The notes under the pieces are model-generated. The model was not told the origin of the DNA. It saw only the letters and a list, made by a program, of their open reading frames with translations, and did no database searches. Position numbers and translations under genes: made by a program. A stretch of 64,000 nt of DNA, from positions 77,726 through 141,725 of the forward strand of contig DJQV01000017.1 of the NCBI GenBank assembly GCA_002438805.1, given 5' to 3'. This stretch comes from Bacteroidales bacterium UBA6377 (GTDB lineage Bacteria; Bacteroidota; Bacteroidia; Bacteroidales; UBA932). Positions within the stretch are counted from its first letter, which is position 1. Each line of letters starts with the position of its first letter. Shown here piece by piece: positions 16,795 through 26,435 of the stretch.

Positions 16795-18149
16795 TTTGCT
16801 TTCTCTTCGAGCATTTCAGTGATCTGCGGGACGAAGCGGTCGATGTCTCCGGCTCCGAGGGTGACAAGAACATCGGTCGGCTCGTTCTCCAGATAAGGCA
16901 TGAGCTTGTCCTTGGTGAGCAGGACTTTCTCCGGGCAGGTGACATCTTTGAGGATGATTTCCGAACTTACTCCCGGGATGGGTTCTTCCCTTGCCGGGTA
17001 GATGTCCAGAAGGATCAGCTTGTCCAGCAGGCTCAGGGAGCGTGCGAAGTCGGGGGCGAAGTCTCTGGTACGGCTGTAAAGGTGCGGCTGGAAGATGCCG
17101 GTGATCTTGCGTCCGGGGAAGATCTCCCTGATGGATGAGATTGCGCTGGCGAGTTCCGCCGGGTGGTGGGCGTAATCGTCTATGTAGGTCATGCCGTCTC
17201 TGTTGAAGTGCAGCTCAAGTCGCCTCTTCGCTCCCTCGAAAGTGCTGATGGCGTGGCGTACCTTCTGCGCATCCAGCCCGTAGCAGAGGCAGATGGCCGC
17301 CGCGGCTATGCTGTTCTCGACATTGACTTTGCCGATGGCCCCCACGCGTATGTCGTTCAAGATTCCTCCCGGGTAAACGAGGTCATAGCTGTAGTGCCCG
17401 TCCTCTCCGAGCCTGAGGTTGGAGCTGTGGAAGTCCGAGGCCGCCGCATCGAGGTGGTATGTGAAGATCTTTGCATGGGTGTCCTCGCCGCTCACAGGAA
17501 GCCCGAGTTTGAGGATGAGGGTCTCGCTCACCTGCGAGGCGAACTGCCTGAACGCCTCCTGCACATGCTCGAGATCGCCGTATATGTCCAGATGGTCCGC
17601 GTCCATGGCAGTGATGGCTGCGATGGCCGGGTGGAGCTGGAGGAATGAGCGGTCGAACTCGTCTGCCTCCACGACCACGGTCGGAGTGTCGCTGACGAGC
17701 ATGTTGGTGCCGTAGTTTCTGGATATGCCTCCGAGAAATGCGGAGCATCCCATCCCGCTTTCGGTGAGTATGTGAGCGACGAGGGTCGATGTGGTGGTCT
17801 TGCCATGTGTGCCGGCGACCGCCAGACAGGTTTCGCCGCGGGTGAGTTCACCGAGCATCTGCGAGCGCTTGAGGACCTTGTATCCGTGTTCGCGGGCGTA
17901 GACAAGCTCTCCCATGTCGTCCGGGACGGCCGGCGTGTATATTACGAGTGTGTCATTGACATCAGCCGGGATGAAGGAAGGGTCATCCGTGTAGTGCACG
18001 TCCATACCTTCCCCGCAAAGCTTGTCCGTCAGCTCCGAGCGTGTCCTGTCGTAGCCGCTGACGGAGCATCCCTTGAACTTGCAGAACCTTGCGATGGCGC
18101 TCATCCCGATGCCACCTATTCCTATGAAGTATATGTTCTTGTATTTCAT
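16791..18149 (-). CDS. murC: UDP-N-acetylmuramate--L-alanine ligase
   Basis: 452 residues. The Mur ligase ATP site GTHGKTTTSTL follows an N-terminal UDP-binding domain (FIGIGGIGMSAIARF). Further marks are VVEADEFDRSFL in the central domain and DDYAHHPAELAS at the C-terminal domain. It adds L-alanine to UDP-MurNAc in the cytosol. Overlaps with murG (4 bases) and ftsQ (4 bases) indicate tight translational coupling. Confidence 0.98.
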   Translation of the reverse strand: MKYKNIYFIGIGGIGMSAIARFCKFKGCSVSGYDRTRSELTDKLCGEGMDVHYTDDPSFIPADVNDTLVIYTPAVPDDMGELVYAREHGYKVLKRSQMLGELTRGETCLAVAGTHGKTTTSTLVAHILTESGMGCSAFLGGISRNYGTNMLVSDTPTVVVEADEFDRSFLQLHPAIAAITAMDADHLDIYGDLEHVQEAFRQFASQVSETLILKLGLPVSGEDTHAKIFTYHLDAAASDFHSSNLRLGEDGHYSYDLVYPGGILNDIRVGAIGKVNVENSIAAAAICLCYGLDAQKVRHAISTFEGAKRRLELHFNRDGMTYIDDYAHHPAELASAISSIREIFPGRKITGIFQPHLYSRTRDFAPDFARSLSLLDKLILLDIYPAREEPIPGVSSEIILKDVTCPEKVLLTKDKLMPYLENEPTDVLVTLGAGDIDRFVPQITEMLEEKAK

Positions 18150-19270
18150 ACCAGTTTGTAGACTTCGTCAATTATAGTCTGCGCGGCGTCCGTCTTGGCC
18201 AGGGCTCCCGCGTTTTTCTCCATTCTTTCAAGTTTTGCGCTGTCGCGTACGAGCGCGAGGGCTTCCCTCATGAGTTTGTCCACCGCTTCGCTGTCTTTCA
18301 CCATTGCCGCGGCGTCTTTGCTGACAAGGGCCATGGCGTTGTGTGTCTGGTGATCCTCCGCCACGTTCGGGGAAGGCACAAAGACGGCGGCCTTGTGCGC
18401 GGCGCAGATCTCCGAGATCGATGACGCTCCGGAGCGGCTGATCACAAGGTCTGCGGCGGCGTATGCCAGATCCATCCTCGCGATGAAATCACTGTAGCGG
18501 ATGTCCGGGCAGCTGCGGCCGGCCATGAACGCGTCAATGCCGGACTTGTAGTATTTGCCGCATTGCCAGAGCAACTGCACCCCCTCGCCTTCCGGACAGC
18601 CGCAGGCGATCCAGGCTCGCACCGCGGCGTTGAGCGTGCCGCTTCCCAGGCTTCCCCCGGTGAGAAGGATGTGTTTCTTGTCGGGATCAAGTCCGTAGAA
18701 TCTGAGTCCCTCCAGCCTGTCGGCATCGGTATATGGATGGATGATCGAGCGTATCGGGTTGCCGCTGAACACTATCTTGTCCGCCGGGAAGAACTTTTCC
18801 ATCCCGCTGTAAGCCACGCAGATGCATCCGACCCTTTTTGCCAGCAGTTTGTTGGTCAGGCCGGCATAACTGTTCTGCTCCTGTATAAGCGAAGGGATGC
18901 CTTTGCGGGTCGCCTGCCACAGCAGCGGGGCAGATGCGTAGCCTCCCACGCCTATGGCGATGTCCGGGTGGAAATCATCGATCACCTTGCCCGCCTTGCG
19001 CAGGCTTGAGGCAAGCCTGAAGGGGAGTTTGAGATCCTCCAGAATGTTTTTTGCCGTCAGTTTGCGCTGAAGACCGGCCACCGGCAGACCGACTATATTG
19101 TATCCGCGCGCCGGCACTTTTTCCATCTCCATCTTGCCCTCGGCCCCGACGAAGAGTATCTCCGTCTCCGGGTTGACTTCCTTGAGCTTGTCGGCGATTG
19201 ATATGGCCGGGAAGATATGTCCCCCCGTGCCTCCGCCGCTGATGATGACTCTCAGTTTCTTATATTCCAT
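18146..19270 (-). CDS. murG: UDP-GlcNAc:undecaprenyl-PP-MurNAc-pentapeptide GlcNAc transferase
   Basis: 374 residues from the ATG at 19270, which overlaps ftsW by 11 bases; an upstream in-frame start at 19303 would add an unrelated leader inside ftsW. The first glycine loop ISGGGTGGHIFPA, HIS/NPIR-type segment (VFSGNPIRSII), TGGSLGSGTLN and SRSGASSISEI are standard for MurG, a GT28 enzyme that turns lipid I into lipid II at the inner face of the membrane. Confidence 0.97.
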   Translation of the reverse strand: MEYKKLRVIISGGGTGGHIFPAISIADKLKEVNPETEILFVGAEGKMEMEKVPARGYNIVGLPVAGLQRKLTAKNILEDLKLPFRLASSLRKAGKVIDDFHPDIAIGVGGYASAPLLWQATRKGIPSLIQEQNSYAGLTNKLLAKRVGCICVAYSGMEKFFPADKIVFSGNPIRSIIHPYTDADRLEGLRFYGLDPDKKHILLTGGSLGSGTLNAAVRAWIACGCPEGEGVQLLWQCGKYYKSGIDAFMAGRSCPDIRYSDFIARMDLAYAAADLVISRSGASSISEICAAHKAAVFVPSPNVAEDHQTHNAMALVSKDAAAMVKDSEAVDKLMREALALVRDSAKLERMEKNAGALAKTDAAQTIIDEVYKLV

Positions 19271-20615
19271 AATCTTCGTCGTTTGGCATGTTTCCCGATT
19301 CAAAGGCGTCCAGCTCGTCCAGACCTGCCCTCACATTCTCGTGCATCTCCATGAGCGGCGCCGCCGCCCGGGTCTCCTTGTCTATGCGCCTTGACGCGAT
19401 ACGGCTGAACGAGAGGATTACCCCGAATGCGATGCAGAAACAGATGAAGGCACTCGTCCCGTGGCTGATAAGCGGCAGTGTCTGGCCTGTCATAGGGCCT
19501 ATGTCAGCGTTGACGAACATGTGCAGGAAAGCCTGTCCCGAGATCAGGATGCAAAGACCTGCGACACTCAACTTGGCGAACTGGTCCTTGCCGCAGTTCC
19601 GCACGATTATCGAACCTCTGGCGAGCAGCGATATATACAAGAATATCACGAGCACTCCGCCGATGAATCCGTATTCTTCTATTATGAAACTGTACATGTA
19701 ATCTTCTGATATGTCGGGTACTACGTACCTCTGGGTGCTCTGTCCAGGGCCTTTTCCGAGAAATCCGCCCTCGTGGATGGCTATCTTGGCGCTGTACGGC
19801 TGGCGCATCGCATCGAGAGCCTCCTGGTATTCGATGCTGCCCTTGCGCGAAGAGAGGAACTGCTTCTCCCAGTCTTCCTTTTCCAATATGCGGGAGATGC
19901 CGGTGCCTATGCGTTCCATGTATTTGCCGCCGGAAGACTTGTAGACAAGCACGCACACCCCCACGGCCGCCGCACCCGAGAGAATCAGCAGGGTCATGTC
20001 CCGGGCGCTGCCTCCGCCGAGCAGTATCACTATGAGCATGATGAATCCTATCACGAGCGCACTGGAGTTGCTTCCCGGGATGATCATCACGAACGTGATT
20101 ATGAACGGGGCGTAGATGAATATCACTTTCCTCCACTCCTCGCTGAGCCCGCGCAGCGGCAGCGCATCCCGCTTGAGAGCATCGATGGCGAATGCGAGGT
20201 ACATGACCATCGCCACCTTGACCACCTCGAACACGTGCACCTGCACGGCCCCCATCTTCAGGATACGGTATGCCCCGTTGATCTCGATGGCACGCATGAA
20301 CGGGAGCTGGATCCTTGTGTCCAACAGCAGCAGCAGGATGAACGATGTCGCGAAACCGAAGGCACTGAAAAAACGGAAGAACTTGACACTCCGGATGTTG
20401 TATAGCCCGATGATGATGCCGAGCCCGATCAGAACCACGATGAACTGTTCTTTTACCAGGTCAACCCTCGTGGCACCCTCGTCCAGAAGCCTTGAGGTGG
20501 AGGAGAACATGCATACTATGGAAAACAGGAAGAGCAGAAGCACGATTATCCAGACCACCTTGTCTCCCTCAAAGCGGTCCGCGAAATTCCAGAATGAACT
20601 CTTCTTGGCTGCCAT
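19260..20615 (-). CDS. ftsW: SEDS peptidoglycan polymerase FtsW
   Basis: 451 residues with about ten hydrophobic segments. Family marks are INGAYRILKMGAVQVHVFEVVKV, GGGSARDMTL and, near the end, IIEEYGFIGG and LPLISHGTSAF. It polymerises lipid II together with the FtsI transpeptidase encoded five genes upstream in the operon. The C-terminal tail is acidic and cytosolic. RodA is the paralogous alternative, but the dcw position supports FtsW. It starts 1 base after the murD stop. Confidence 0.96.
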   Translation of the reverse strand: MAAKKSSFWNFADRFEGDKVVWIIVLLLFLFSIVCMFSSTSRLLDEGATRVDLVKEQFIVVLIGLGIIIGLYNIRSVKFFRFFSAFGFATSFILLLLLDTRIQLPFMRAIEINGAYRILKMGAVQVHVFEVVKVAMVMYLAFAIDALKRDALPLRGLSEEWRKVIFIYAPFIITFVMIIPGSNSSALVIGFIMLIVILLGGGSARDMTLLILSGAAAVGVCVLVYKSSGGKYMERIGTGISRILEKEDWEKQFLSSRKGSIEYQEALDAMRQPYSAKIAIHEGGFLGKGPGQSTQRYVVPDISEDYMYSFIIEEYGFIGGVLVIFLYISLLARGSIIVRNCGKDQFAKLSVAGLCILISGQAFLHMFVNADIGPMTGQTLPLISHGTSAFICFCIAFGVILSFSRIASRRIDKETRAAAPLMEMHENVRAGLDELDAFESGNMPNDEDYGI

Positions 20616-20616
20616 C

Positions 20617-21957
20617 CTACAGATGTCTTACCGCTTCCTTGAACTGTCTGCCCCTGTCTTCGTAGTTCTTGAAGAGGTCGAAACTGGCGCAGCACGGGCT
20701 GAACAGCACGACATCCCCCTCGGAGGCGAACTCCGCAGACTTCCTGACCGCATCTTCCGCGGAGAGGGCATCACACATCCTGTCCTTGCCCACGATGCCT
20801 TCGAAGGCGGCATGGATCTTTGAATTGTCCTTGCCCAGACACACGATGGCCTTTACCTTGTCGCGTACCAGAGTGTCGAGGACACTGTAGTCATTGCCCT
20901 TGTCCGTGCCGCCGACTATCCAGACCACAGGACGTGTCTGGCATTCGAGGGCGTACCAGGCGGCGTCTATGTTGGTGGCCTTGGAGTCGTTGATGTACAG
21001 CACCCCGCCTACTTCCAGCACCGGTTCGAGCCTGTGCTCGATGGGAGAGAAGGTCCTCAGGGAATTGCGGATCACATCATCGCTGATGCCGCTCGCCTTG
21101 GCGGCGAGCGCGGCTGCCATGGAATTGTAGATGTTGTGCTTGCCACCGAGGGCCAGATCCTTGAGATAGATGTCCGTCCTGTTGTCATCGTAGCGCATCA
21201 CTATCTTGTCGCCGTCGAGGAACGCACCCTGTTCCACTTCTTTTTCCTGTGTGAACGGGAGCATCTTGGCCTGTATGACTATCTGGCTGAGATGGCCTAT
21301 GGTGATGGCGTCATCCGAGTCGAAGATGAAGCAGTCTTCAGGCCTGAGGTTGCGCGTGATGCGGAACTTTGCCCTGACGTAATTCTCCATCTTGTGGTCA
21401 TAGCGGTCCAGATGGTCCGGGGTGATGTTGGTTATGATGGCTATGTCCGGTCGGAACGCGTAGCAGTCATCCAGCTGGAAGCTGCTGATCTCCAAGACGT
21501 AGTAATCGTGCTTTTCTGTGGCTACCTGAAGTGCGTAACTCTTGCCGATGTTGCCTCCCAGACCGACGTTGAGCCCGGCTTCTTTGAGCAGGTAATATAT
21601 CAGGGAAGTCGTGGTGGTCTTCCCGTTCGATCCCGTGATGCAGATTTTCTTCGCCCTGTCGAAGCGCCCGGCGAACTCTATCTCCGATATGATGCCGACA
21701 CCCGCATCGCGCAGCTTCTTCACGATCGGAGCCGTCTGCGGGATGCCTGGGCTCTTCACCACTTCATCCGCGTTGAGAACCAGTTCCCCGGTATGACCGC
21801 CTTCCTCGTAGGGAATGCCCCAATCGCGCAGCGTCCCGGCGTATTCTTCCTTTATCTTTCCGCTGTCGGAGAGGAATACGTCGAAACCTTTCACTTTCGC
21901 GAGCACGGCGGCTCCTATGCCGCTCTCTGCTCCGCCAAGTACCACTATCCTTGCCAT
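20617..21957 (-). CDS. murD: UDP-N-acetylmuramoyl-L-alanine--D-glutamate ligase
   Basis: 446 residues. An N-terminal Rossmann-like UDP-binding domain (VVLGGAESGIGAAVLA) is followed by the ATP site ITGSNGKTTTTSL, NITPDHLDRYDH, and the C-terminal INDSKATN (typical of MurD) and GGTDKGNDY. It adds D-glutamate to UDP-MurNAc-L-Ala. The mraY stop lies 4 bases upstream. Confidence 0.97.
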   Translation of the reverse strand: MARIVVLGGAESGIGAAVLAKVKGFDVFLSDSGKIKEEYAGTLRDWGIPYEEGGHTGELVLNADEVVKSPGIPQTAPIVKKLRDAGVGIISEIEFAGRFDRAKKICITGSNGKTTTTSLIYYLLKEAGLNVGLGGNIGKSYALQVATEKHDYYVLEISSFQLDDCYAFRPDIAIITNITPDHLDRYDHKMENYVRAKFRITRNLRPEDCFIFDSDDAITIGHLSQIVIQAKMLPFTQEKEVEQGAFLDGDKIVMRYDDNRTDIYLKDLALGGKHNIYNSMAAALAAKASGISDDVIRNSLRTFSPIEHRLEPVLEVGGVLYINDSKATNIDAAWYALECQTRPVVWIVGGTDKGNDYSVLDTLVRDKVKAIVCLGKDNSKIHAAFEGIVGKDRMCDALSAEDAVRKSAEFASEGDVVLFSPCCASFDLFKNYEDRGRQFKEAVRHL

Positions 21958-21961
21958 GATA

Positions 21962-23119
21962 TTATCGTATTTTCAATAAAGCCAATGTACTTACGGCCAA
22001 CAGGAGGCCTATGATCCAGAAGCGTGTGACTATCCTCGGCTCGGGGATGCCCTTCTTCTGATAATGATGGTGCAACGGGGCCATCAGGAAAACCCTGCGG
22101 CCCTCGCCGTATTTTCTTCTTGTATATTTGAACCAGCCTCGCTGGATGATGACCGAGAGACTCTCGGCCAGGAAGATTCCGCACAGAAGAGGGAGGAGCA
22201 GCTCTTTTCGGATGAGCACGGCGCTCACTCCGATGACTCCGCCTATCGTCAGGCTTCCGGTGTCACCCATGAAGACCTGCGCCGGGAAGGTGTTGTACCA
22301 CAGGAAACCCACCAGGGCTCCGACGAATGCCGACATGTAGATAGCTACCTCGCCGGAATCCGGAATGTACATGATGCCGAGATACCTTGCGTCAATCGCA
22401 TCGCCTCCCAGCCACGCCATCACGCCTATGGCCACGCCTACGATGGCGGAAGTGCCGGCGGAGAGGCCGTCCATCCCGTCTGTGAGGTTGGCCCCGTTGG
22501 AGCAGGCCAGTATGACAAGGATTATCATCATCATGTAGATGCCCCAGGAGCAGTAAACTCCGAACTGCCCCTTGAACGGGGAGAGCCAGGAGTAGTCGAA
22601 CTCGTGTGCTTTGACGAACGGGATCGTCGTGACGAGTTTTTCCGTATGGATGTCCGGACTTATGCAGACTGTCAGGGCCACGACCAGACCGAGGCCGAAC
22701 TGGAGGACGAGTTTCCCTTTTTCGCTCATGCCCTCCTTACGGTGCTTGAATACCTTGATGTAGTCATCGGTGAATCCGATGGCTCCGCACCACAGGGTGG
22801 TCACAAGCAGCAGGATGGTATATATGTTGTCCAGACGGCACACCAGAAGGGCCGAGCCCACAAGTGCGATGATGATTATGACCCCGCCCATGGTGGGCGT
22901 TCCCTTCTTCTGCATCTGCCCCTCGAGTCCGAGGTCGCGGATGGTCTCCCCGATCTGGTGCCTCTGAAGCAGGCGTATTATTCTCCCGCCTGCGAAAAAT
23001 GATATGAGCAGGCTTATCACCAGAGCAAGCATAGCTCTGAATGACAGGTAGTTCATAAGGTTGAGGCCGGGGATGTTGAGTCCCAGGCCATTGAGCCATT
23101 CTGAAAGATGATACAACAT
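21962..23119 (-). CDS. mraY: phospho-MurNAc-pentapeptide transferase
   Basis: 385 residues with about ten membrane segments. The three catalytic acidic motifs are visible: GFTDDYIKVFKHRKEG, ANLTDGMDGLSAGTS and FMGDTGSLTIGG, with the HHHYQKKG loop near the C-terminus. It transfers phospho-MurNAc-pentapeptide to undecaprenyl phosphate, making lipid I. Its ATG overlaps the murE stop by 1 base. Confidence 0.98.
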   Translation of the reverse strand: MLYHLSEWLNGLGLNIPGLNLMNYLSFRAMLALVISLLISFFAGGRIIRLLQRHQIGETIRDLGLEGQMQKKGTPTMGGVIIIIALVGSALLVCRLDNIYTILLLVTTLWCGAIGFTDDYIKVFKHRKEGMSEKGKLVLQFGLGLVVALTVCISPDIHTEKLVTTIPFVKAHEFDYSWLSPFKGQFGVYCSWGIYMMMIILVILACSNGANLTDGMDGLSAGTSAIVGVAIGVMAWLGGDAIDARYLGIMYIPDSGEVAIYMSAFVGALVGFLWYNTFPAQVFMGDTGSLTIGGVIGVSAVLIRKELLLPLLCGIFLAESLSVIIQRGWFKYTRRKYGEGRRVFLMAPLHHHYQKKGIPEPRIVTRFWIIGLLLAVSTLALLKIR

Positions 23120-24567
23120 TATCTCATGCTTTTGAATACTTCTTCCACTATTTCCCTTTCATCGAAGTGGCGTTTCTCCGTTCCGATTATCTGATATGTC
23201 TCGTGGCCCTTGCCGGCGAGAAGGATGGTCGCTTTCTCCGGGGAAAGCATTATGGCTGTACGGATAGCTTCTTTGCGGTCCGGTATACAGATGATTTTGT
23301 ACATGGAGTCTGCACTGATGCCGGCCTTGATGTCATCCATTATATCATCAGTCCTTTCCGAGCGGCTGTTGTCAGAAGTGAGGAACACCCTGTCGGCAAG
23401 CCTGCATGCCGTTTCTCCCATCAGCGGGCGCTTGCCTTTGTCGCGGTCTCCGCCGCAGCCGAACACGCATACGAGTTCGCTTCCCGGTTCCACATCCCGC
23501 AGCGTCTTCAGCACATTCTCGAGGGCATCGGGCGTGTGTGCGTAGTCTATCACAACATTCCGTCCGCCCGGCCCCGGTATGACTTCAAGCCTGCCTTTGG
23601 CCGGGGTGAGGGTGGAAAGGGCCACGAGGGCTTCGTCCCGCGGTATTCCTAGTTCGACCGCAGTGGAGTATATGGCCAGCAGGTTGTAGGCGTTGTGCGC
23701 GCCGCAGAGCCTAGTCCAGACATCGGTCCCGTCGATGTTGAGCAGCATCCCCTCCATGCTCTCCTCCATCACCTTGCAGCGGTGGTCGGCCATGCTCCGG
23801 CAGGAATATGTCACCACGCGCGCGGCGGTGTTCTGCACCATTATCATTCCGTTGCGGTCATCGATGTTGGTTATCGCGACGGACTCCTTCGGAAGGGCAT
23901 CGAAGAATCTCTGCTTGCAGCGCAGATAGTTGGCGAAGGTGCCGTGGTAGTCGAGGTGGTCTCTGGTGAGGTTGGAGAAGATCCCGGCCCTGAATCCCAG
24001 TCCGGCTACGCGCTGCTGGTCCACTCCGATGGAACTCACCTCCATGAAGCAGTATTCGCAGCCTTCTTCCGCCATGTCATTGAGCAGGGAGTTGATCGTG
24101 ACGGGGTCGGAAGTCGTGTTGGCGGTCTCTATCCTCTTGTCCCCTACGTAGTTTGCTATGGTGGAGAGAAGTCCGCACCTGTACCCGAGGCTGCGGAACA
24201 TGTTGTAAAGCAGGGTGACGGTGGTAGTTTTGCCGTTGGTGCCTGTGATGCCGACCAGATTGAGCCTGCCGCTTGGGTGCGAGTAGAAATTGTCAGCTGC
24301 CATCGCCACGGCAAGCCTGCTGTCCGGGACATCGATGCTGATGATCCCTTCTTCTGTGCAGCCTCCTTCACACATCACCGCGGCGGCTCCTGCTTTGACG
24401 GCTTCCCCGATGTGAGAGCGTCCGTCGCGGCCGCAGCCCGTCACAGCCACGAAAAGGCTTCCGGGTAGCACTTTCCGGGAGTCGTTGGTGATGTGGCTGA
24501 TCTCCGTCTCGGGAGACCCCGTGACTGAGGTCGCCCCGCAGTTTTTTATGATGTCCTTGAGTTTCAT
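23119..24567 (-). CDS. murE: UDP-MurNAc-tripeptide synthetase
   Basis: 482 residues. The ATP site is GITGTNGKTTTVTL. The segments TANTTSDP, MEVSSIGVDQQRVAGL and IDYAHTPDALENVL are those of MurE. The residue-selecting loop reads TSDNSRSE where diaminopimelate-adding enzymes usually have DNPR; the Arg is retained, so meso-diaminopimelate remains the likely amino acid, with a Pro-to-Ser change. It overlaps ftsI by 4 bases. Confidence 0.96.
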   Translation of the reverse strand: MKLKDIIKNCGATSVTGSPETEISHITNDSRKVLPGSLFVAVTGCGRDGRSHIGEAVKAGAAAVMCEGGCTEEGIISIDVPDSRLAVAMAADNFYSHPSGRLNLVGITGTNGKTTTVTLLYNMFRSLGYRCGLLSTIANYVGDKRIETANTTSDPVTINSLLNDMAEEGCEYCFMEVSSIGVDQQRVAGLGFRAGIFSNLTRDHLDYHGTFANYLRCKQRFFDALPKESVAITNIDDRNGMIMVQNTAARVVTYSCRSMADHRCKVMEESMEGMLLNIDGTDVWTRLCGAHNAYNLLAIYSTAVELGIPRDEALVALSTLTPAKGRLEVIPGPGGRNVVIDYAHTPDALENVLKTLRDVEPGSELVCVFGCGGDRDKGKRPLMGETACRLADRVFLTSDNSRSERTDDIMDDIKAGISADSMYKIICIPDRKEAIRTAIMLSPEKATILLAGKGHETYQIIGTEKRHFDEREIVEEVFKSMR

Positions 24568-26435
24568 CTTGACTTGTGTATCGTTTCCCTGAAATAAGGG
24601 TCTATGTCGTAAATTCTGTCGATCACGGTGCGTATGGCCCGTGCCGGGATGCCGCCTCCCTGGAAGCTCTTGTTCGTGGGCTTGGAGTATACGGTGCAGA
24701 TGATGCTGTACTGCGGGTCCTCGGCCGGGAAGAATCCCACGAAGGTGCCCTGATACTTGCGGCGTCCGCGTTCATCGCTGTACTTTCCGTTCTCAAATGT
24801 CCCGAATGAGGTGCCCGTCTTACCGGCGACGCTGCATTTGGCGCCCTTGAGCCTGCGGGCCGTGCCGTCCTCGGTGACGGCTTTGAGCGCCCGGGTGATG
24901 GTGTCGGCCACGGCGCGTGAGCAGACTGCGGAGTTGAGCACGCTCTCGCCGCGCCTTGTCACCACTCTGCCGTTTTCCTCTATGTCTTCCACCAGATAAG
25001 GCTTCATCATCCTGCCCTTGTTGGCTATGGCGTTGTAGAAGGTTATGATGTGCAGGGGCGTCTCCTGGGTGCTGTAGCCGTAGGCGATTGAACCGAGGTC
25101 CGTGTTGGTCCAGTATCTCGTGCCCGGGTTGGGGATCGTCGGGGTCTGGAGGCCGTCCAGATCGAAATCGAAGGTCTCCCCGAGCTTGTAGGTGTAGATG
25201 TTGGAAAGGAACTTCTCGGTCTTGTCACCGCTTTTTGTCTTGCCGTAGTTCTGGACTGCGAGCGTGGCGAAGACGTAGTTGGACGAGATCTTGAATCCGT
25301 CCAGGACGCTGATGCGGTTGGTCTTGTGCTTGGCGGCGAACTGAGGTATGTGGCTGTCCCTCAGGGATGTGCCCTCGACTCTGCCGTCAGTGGCCGGGAG
25401 GGTTTCCTCCAGACTCTTGATGTATCCGTCGTTGAGGACGGACATCAGTGTCACTGTCTTGAACACCGAGCCCGGCTCGCCCTTGCGTCCCACGGCCATG
25501 TTCTGGATTTCCGCGAAGCGGCCGTCTCCCTTGTCCCTGAGGAGGTTGACCATCGCCCTGATGGCTCCGCTGCGGGTCTCCATCAGCACGAGGCAGGCCC
25601 CTTCCAGATCCGGCTCGTCCCCGAGTTGCTCGCGCAGGGCAAGGTCGGCTATCTCCTGATAGTCGATGTTGAGGGTGGTCCTGAGATCCTGCCCGTCCAC
25701 CGCCTTGACGAAGCTACTGTCGCTGTTGCGGATGCGGCCTATGTCCGTGTTGCGCAGGTATTCGCGTCCCTCCTTGCCGTGCAGCACGTAGTCGAACTTG
25801 CCCTCGAGGCCGATGTGGGTGTTAGTGACCTGGGATTTGTTGTTCCGGACAAATCCTATCGTGCGCCTGGCCAGCTCCCCGTAAGGGTAGCGGCGCACGT
25901 TCTCCTGCTCCACGATCATGCCGCTCTTGTAGCGTCCCTCCCTGAAGAGGGGCAGCCGGATGATGCGGTTGTAGGCGTTGCGGTCCACCGGTGTGCCGAT
26001 GCGCATATATTTGCGTCCCTGCCTGCGGCCGTTTACGATCATCTTATAGAAGGTGTCGGCTCCCTTGCCCGGAAATTCTTCGGCAAGGCCGGCCGAGAGC
26101 TCGCGCGCCTTGGCAAGCCATTCCTTCTCCTGCTCCGGGGTGTTGGTCTCCTTTCGCACGGTGCAGTCCATGTAGAACTGGTAGGTCGGACAGGATATTG
26201 CGAGCAGCCGGCCCTGCGAGTCGAGGATCTTGCCGCGCTCCGGTTCTATGGAACGTATGGTGCTTGACGGGGTGAGGGCGGTGACTATCCTCTGGTCGGG
26301 GTGGAAGAAGAGCTGGATCCAGCCTATGCGCACCATGAGTATCAGCGATGCCGCCAGCATCAGCATATAGAGGATATAGAGCACCACTCCTATGCGGTCT
26401 CTTTTGGGCTTCTGTATGTTCTGTGTCCCGTTCAT
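24564..26435 (-). CDS. ftsI: division-specific transpeptidase FtsI (PBP3, class B)
   Basis: 623 residues. A single N-terminal membrane anchor (residues about 18-40) precedes the pedestal domain and a transpeptidase domain. The active-site serine is in GEPGSVFKTVT (SxxK), the second motif is SSN (KISSNYVF) and the third KTG (AGKTGTSFG). It cross-links septal peptidoglycan with FtsW. The protein ends shortly after the transpeptidase domain, and I see no PASTA repeat, which many Bacteroidota FtsI proteins carry. It overlaps both ftsL and murE by 4 bases. Confidence 0.96.
   Translation of the reverse strand: MNGTQNIQKPKRDRIGVVLYILYMLMLAASLILMVRIGWIQLFFHPDQRIVTALTPSSTIRSIEPERGKILDSQGRLLAISCPTYQFYMDCTVRKETNTPEQEKEWLAKARELSAGLAEEFPGKGADTFYKMIVNGRRQGRKYMRIGTPVDRNAYNRIIRLPLFREGRYKSGMIVEQENVRRYPYGELARRTIGFVRNNKSQVTNTHIGLEGKFDYVLHGKEGREYLRNTDIGRIRNSDSSFVKAVDGQDLRTTLNIDYQEIADLALREQLGDEPDLEGACLVLMETRSGAIRAMVNLLRDKGDGRFAEIQNMAVGRKGEPGSVFKTVTLMSVLNDGYIKSLEETLPATDGRVEGTSLRDSHIPQFAAKHKTNRISVLDGFKISSNYVFATLAVQNYGKTKSGDKTEKFLSNIYTYKLGETFDFDLDGLQTPTIPNPGTRYWTNTDLGSIAYGYSTQETPLHIITFYNAIANKGRMMKPYLVEDIEENGRVVTRRGESVLNSAVCSRAVADTITRALKAVTEDGTARRLKGAKCSVAGKTGTSFGTFENGKYSDERGRRKYQGTFVGFFPAEDPQYSIICTVYSKPTNKSFQGGGIPARAIRTVIDRIYDIDPYFRETIHKSR

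Noticed and set aside
21034..22014. 326-codon plus-strand open frame opposite murD
   Set aside because: Antisense to a clear murD gene, with no motif and no start signal.
25326..26267. 313-codon plus-strand open frame opposite ftsI
   Set aside because: Antisense shadow; all catalytic motifs are on the minus strand.
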